Source: Aspergillus flavus
Lineage: Eukaryota > Ascomycota > Eurotiomycetes > Eurotiales > Aspergillaceae
Length of the DNA: 64,000 nucleotides
NCBI RefSeq assembly: GCF_009017415.1
Contig: NC_092403.1
Coordinates: 1,674,001 to 1,738,000 of the forward strand
Reading direction: 5' to 3'
The first letter of the stretch is position 1; every line of letters begins with the position of its first letter. Made by a program: the position numbers and the translations under genes. Positions 60,172 to 64,000 of the stretch are shown piece by piece. Under the pieces are notes generated by a model that was not told the DNA's origin, made no database searches, and saw only the letters and a list, made by a program, of their open reading frames with translations.

Positions 60172-62713
60172 TCAAAATCCTGTTATAAAGTCTATATTCC
60201 ATAGTTCCGGAAATCCGTAGTCTGCCGAGTCGAATAGATTACCAAAGTCCAGCGGCTGGTCGCTGACTGTTAGTCCGACAAAGTAGATAGAGTCTAGGGT
60301 GAGGATATCCTTACGGAAACAGAGGCTGACTCGTAGGGAACCAACGCAGGATCAAACGGTATCTCGGGAGCCGCAGAGTTCAGGTTAGCTGCTAAGGTAT
60401 CCGGCTATACCTAAATTAGTAGAACCCAACGCATGAAACATAAAATACTTACCACAACGGGACCATCTTCTCTTCGAATATCGGCCCAGGCTTTCCCTCG
60501 AATCAGCCGTTCACAGTCCTTGATGGATTTTGCAGCTACCTGTTCGACCTTCCTTAGGGCATCCTCTCCGTTCAGACGCGCCTTGACAGATGCGACAGCC
60601 ATTGCAAGGAAAATAAATGCCTTGCACCCTTTCCCCCGTGGCGAAATTCGGCTGCCAAAGGTGTCCAGCGTATGCTCTACGGCCCGGACTAAGACATCCT
60701 GCTGGGACCGTACCAGGTCATTTAGCGAACTTAGTGAGCTAAGCTGGCCAGGGGGCTGTTTCGATGAGGAAAACTCGCTAGCTTGGAGGGAAACCTCCAC
60801 ACAGACGGTGATCGCGGCGTGGAAAAATTCGTCTCGGAACATCCCGCCACTAAGCTGTCCTAGATGTGGACATGCTTGTGCCTCTGGGAGGCTAACAGCG
60901 GGAGCATCCAGCTGAGAAAGCATTTCCAGAGATGACTCGAGACAGATCTTTCGTGAATAGGAAAATTTGGGCGACAATTGCACACTGAGAGAGAATGGAC
61001 GGTGAAGAACAAGTAAAAACCTGACCATGATGAACATCAAGAACGACCTCGTGAACTGCAGACTCTCAGGGGAAATTGATGTGGATGCGTTATCGGAGAA
61101 CAAGGCCAAGGCATTATCCCGGTACTGAACCAGTTGTTCGCTCAGGCGCAATGCCTCGTCATAAGACAAAGCGAACTTCAAACTATTGACTAACTTCGCT
61201 ACTCGAACACGCAACGACAATGACCGCGCCAGCAGAACCTGGAAACTACTGCGTGTTATCATCGCTGCGTCCTTCGGGATAACGTCCTCTGTCAGATCTT
61301 CCGTCAGGTCTTCATCGTCATAATTTGACGGTGGGTCACAGTCATATTCTTCTAAGTCGATTGAAGGAGGCATCCCTCCGTCCAAGGCTGACTGCAGATC
61401 CAGCTCCAAGATGGTAGCCCACAGGCGGCGACGCATTTCAGCCCAAAACCTAGTCATCTTTGGAAAGCGCGCGGGGTTCCGGTGCAACCCTATCATCATG
61501 GCAGAGCGGATCAAAGAGCCCGAAGAGATCCAGACAACATCCCCATCTGTAGCGTCAGCCTGGCGTGCGAGAATCAAGATACACTGGATCTGCAACATGT
61601 TGAAGTCAATCGTTGAGCTAACGTTAATGGATGAGATCCAAGACTGAACTGCCATAATCCACCCTCCCGCCGCACTATGCAAAGTATCGTTCTCATTGAG
61701 TCTCGTCGTTGGGCTAAAAAAGCAGCTGCTGGCAGCCATCACCGCCAAAAGTTTGGCAATAAAGGCCATATCAGCGGTTTCGGTACCAGCCCAGTATGTC
61801 TCATATTGCTTGAGAAATGTTGGAACGTGCAAGATTCGATATGTCGTTTCAAATGTAGACAGATACAAGCTAACTAGCTCATCGGCGACTCTCCGATGCG
61901 GGAGCATCTCTTCCAGCGTGAAAGCTTTCTCACGGTATGCCTTCTGATGATCTTGCTTCTCCCGAGATAGCATCTCGCCCCTGAACTTTTTCAATTTGAG
62001 ATATTCCGGGCTTTTCGACTTCTTCTGCATGCGTCGGTCTTGAAAGTAGGAGGCCACGTCTTTGAACTGTAGCTGTTTAGCACGGGAACGTTGCACGACT
62101 CGTTGCCACTTACAAATGAAAAAGATAGTGCTGAATGACAACGTCCGCAGTATCTGGTTTTCCCATTTTTCCCCCTAAAACATGCTCGTCCTGGTAGATA
62201 CTTGACGTCCTCACTGAGAAGTAAAGAATCCGATGTTATCCGGGGCCCGTAGTCTGACACAGATTCACATGCCGAACTGTCCGGCGTTTGGATCGATCCG
62301 GCTTTGGACAATGCACTTTCCAACACCTGCACGCGATGTCGGAGTTCTTGCACTTCCTCGGGGCGTCCTTTGGGCTTGGTAATTCGGTTCGTAGACTGGT
62401 GCCTCGAGTCGAAGACGTAGAGCCCACTATGGGCTGGACTGGTGTGATTACTAGACACATTGGCCCGGTTGGAAGCGGTGCGAATCGGTCGAGTCTCCAA
62501 CGGCTGGCCTGGCGCGGGTCCGGAGTAAACGCAGAGGTCTGGGGTCTTCGACTTGACGCATTGCGAGCACGGTAATGCTCGGTCACATTTGAGCTTGCGG
62601 CGCCTGCACACTGTACAAGAAAGAGCCGGTCGGCGCCGTCGGGGTACTAAAATCGAGTCCGGTGATGTTGACGTTTGTTCGTTATGATTTTCTAATTCGC
62701 GATCTTTGTACAT
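60172..62713 (-). CDS. Zn2Cys6 transcription factor with fungal-specific domain, 792 aa
   Basis: A nuclear regulator. Exons are 62713-62114, 62066-60449, 60391-60315 and 60255-60172 (2379 bp). The start MYKDRELENHNEQ is the only ATG; longer readings upstream begin with a non-ATG codon. The DNA-binding motif is CTVCRRRKLKCDRALPCSQCVKSKTPDLC, i.e. C-X2-C-X6-C-X6-C-X2-C-X8-C, at residues about 33-61, with a following coiled-coil VQELRHRVQVLESAL. The fungal-specific domain (PF04082-type) runs through HRRVADELVSLYLSTFETTYRILHVPTF, SSGSLIRSAMMIGLHRNP and FWAEMRRRLWATILELDLQSALDGG. The C terminus has FGNLFDSADYGFPELWNIDF. Introns 2 and 3 were needed to reach that end; an in-frame TAG at 60411 would otherwise cut it after VSILCFMRWVLLI. 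Targets may include the ABC transporter or the MAPEG gene; this is conjecture. Confidence 0.9.
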
Positions 62714-63291
62714 ATTGGCTGGGGGAGTTCTATCGCCTGAACAACATTTGTTGGTTCTAGCCAGAAGATATTTCAATAATGCGGAGGGATATACGTTAAG
62801 ATATTGGCACCTAAAAGAGAGGGAAGTAGTACACGGTGCCAAATCCAACACACATTATCAGATTGATAATAATTATAGTAATCCAGAAGAATCCTTCTTT
62901 CCGATGGCCTGATCCTCTATTATGAAGTCACGATCGGAGCAAAATCCACCTTCGGCCTTCCGCTTTGGGCTAAATCCGGAGATAAGCGGCTCGGGGAATC
63001 CTATTAGAGTAATTATCACCGACTTCCGGTTTCTTCCAACTTGAGGCAGTTCAAGATTGATGCCTGACCCAGAACTACAGGACAATCAATACATTATAAT
63101 ATTCCACCTCTCCTACTATTTAGCTCGTTGATGTCTCCCAGTCGATTGTGTATCCATGACAGACCCTATGGCTTCGTAACGAGCTGAGGTCTCAGTATTT
63201 CGACCAGGAGGCTCTAGCCTCTTGCACGGTCTGATATTATGTTTATATACTTCACTGTATCATACATACAGGTAAACTGGTCAAATGCCTT
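62714..63291. other. intergenic region
   Basis: Promoter of the Zn2Cys6 gene and 3' flank of the ABC transporter. No gene supported. Confidence 0.45.
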
Positions 63292-64000
63292 ATTTACGCC
63301 CCCAGAAAGGCTTCATCACAGATCGCACATATACAAGAACATACACCATCGAATAGTTGGAGATCACGAATGCCAAGAAAATGCCGAAGTACGGCCAAAT
63401 CTTCGACGAGTCTAGGCCAATGCCAGACAGATACTAAGGTAACATCGTTAGTTTGAGAGTTGTATTGAATCGACCATTATTGTCGTCCACTCAAAGGGAG
63501 AAGTGAAAACAAACACTTACATCATCCCCATAGCTATACTTGCAATATCCGCATCTGCTTGTGTCATCTGGGTTGGAAAGGTAGCCTACGCCGTGCTCTG
63601 CAAGCCACGGCCCTGCATACTCTGCGCACGTCATGTTCGGTGGGCTTTCAAACATGGTCAATTCGCTGCTGTCACAGATGACGGGCATTCCGCGTAGGAC
63701 AGCCGTTAGGACACCCCCGATCCAATAAGTGAAGGGTGTGGCATAGTACATGGTGTACTTCCAGAACACGGGCATGTTCTCGTGGGGCTGAAGGATACCG
63801 TTGAACAGTTCGCACATGATGATGAAGAATGGCATGAGGGTCGCAGCCACCATAGAGTCAGCGCTGTGGTCATCTGTCAGCATGGAACCTACGTTTGATT
63901 ATCCCAGTTGTAAGCATTCTCACCTCAGCGCTGCGATCCATTGACCCCAAGACGTGGCGAACAGGAAGAACAAGAAGAACATCAAGAAACTATATCCGGC
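63292..64000 (-). CDS. PDR-type ABC transporter, C-terminal part (continues past window)
   Basis: The 3' end of a full-size pleiotropic drug resistance transporter (ABCG, CDR-like) that exports hydrophobic compounds. Read on the minus strand from 64000: GYSFLMFFLFFLFATSWGQWIAAL, intron, then SMLTDDHSADSMVAATLMPFFIIMCELFNGILQPHENMPVFWKYTMYYATPFTYWIGGVLTAVLRGMPVICDSSEL, intron of about 110 bp after SYGDD, and YLSGIGLDSSKIWPYFGIFLAFVISNYSMVYVLVYVRSVMKPFWGRK. The P-x2-FWxxMYxxxPFTYWIGG pattern and the cysteine-rich last loop (CGYCKYSYGDDY) are hallmarks of the second half of PDR transporters. The ATP-binding domains are outside the window. The stop codon is at 63292-63294. Confidence 0.93.

Noticed and set aside
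60035..60220. Plus-strand frame starting MALTTITTT
   Set aside because: It overlaps the terminal exon of the Zn2Cys6 gene on the other strand and begins in a simple CAA repeat.
60411..60453. Stop codon of the Zn2Cys6 regulator at 60411
   Set aside because: A GTATTT donor just upstream and two further small exons give a longer, family-like acidic C terminus, so this stop is probably intronic.

Overview
The window looks like a nuclear chromosome segment of a filamentous ascomycete. Genes lie on both strands and are interrupted by introns of about 50-75 bp with GTANGT-type donors and CAG/TAG acceptors. Fungus-restricted families are present (Zn2Cys6 regulators, PTH11-type rhodopsin-domain protein, 2EXR protein, PDR-type ABC transporter). 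The spliced glucoamylase at 41723-43761 comes to 612 aa with almost no linker before its starch-binding domain; as I remember it, this matches Aspergillus oryzae/flavus-type GlaA rather than the long-linker A. niger enzyme. An Aspergillus close to section Flavi is therefore my best guess. No plasmid, phage, CRISPR array or intact transposon is visible.

Left part (1-16000): a small secreted protein, a P450, an MFS transporter of the allantoate/nicotinate permease type, a rhodopsin-domain membrane protein, a gene-poor 3.7 kb stretch, a decayed aminoglycoside-phosphotransferase-like gene, and a 2EXR-domain gene split by an apparent frameshift.

16081-26640 is a compact catabolic or tailoring cluster: two FAD monooxygenases, an HSL-type alpha/beta hydrolase, an NAD(P)-dependent reductase of the DFR-like SDR family, an MFS permease and a regulator. 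After splicing, the regulator carries two tandem Zn2Cys6 clusters, which is unusual. A 14-bp word (CCGTCGCATAGATA) is identical in two of the cluster promoters, and a TCCGACG/CGTCGGA element occurs in all four.

26641-34151 holds a long gene-poor stretch with a tRNA-Arg(ACG) and then a POT-family peptide transporter. 34152-43761 is a run of secreted hydrolases (sulfatase, type-B carboxylesterase, glucoamylase); an AmyR-type element lies in the glucoamylase promoter. A bZIP regulator follows at 44326-45207.

46691-54106 is a second functional group: Baeyer-Villiger-type monooxygenase, esterase, membrane-anchored SDR and a CYP4-like P450. These are the four activities needed for subterminal oxidation of an alkyl chain (hydroxylation, oxidation to ketone, Baeyer-Villiger ester, hydrolysis). 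The right end has a CobW-type metallochaperone with a His-rich tail, an exo-polygalacturonase, a MAPEG-family membrane protein whose first coding exon is 5 bp, a Zn2Cys6 regulator, and the 3' end of a PDR-type ABC transporter that runs off the window.

All gene models were built by hand from reading frames and splice consensus; family names come from recognised motifs, not from database searches.
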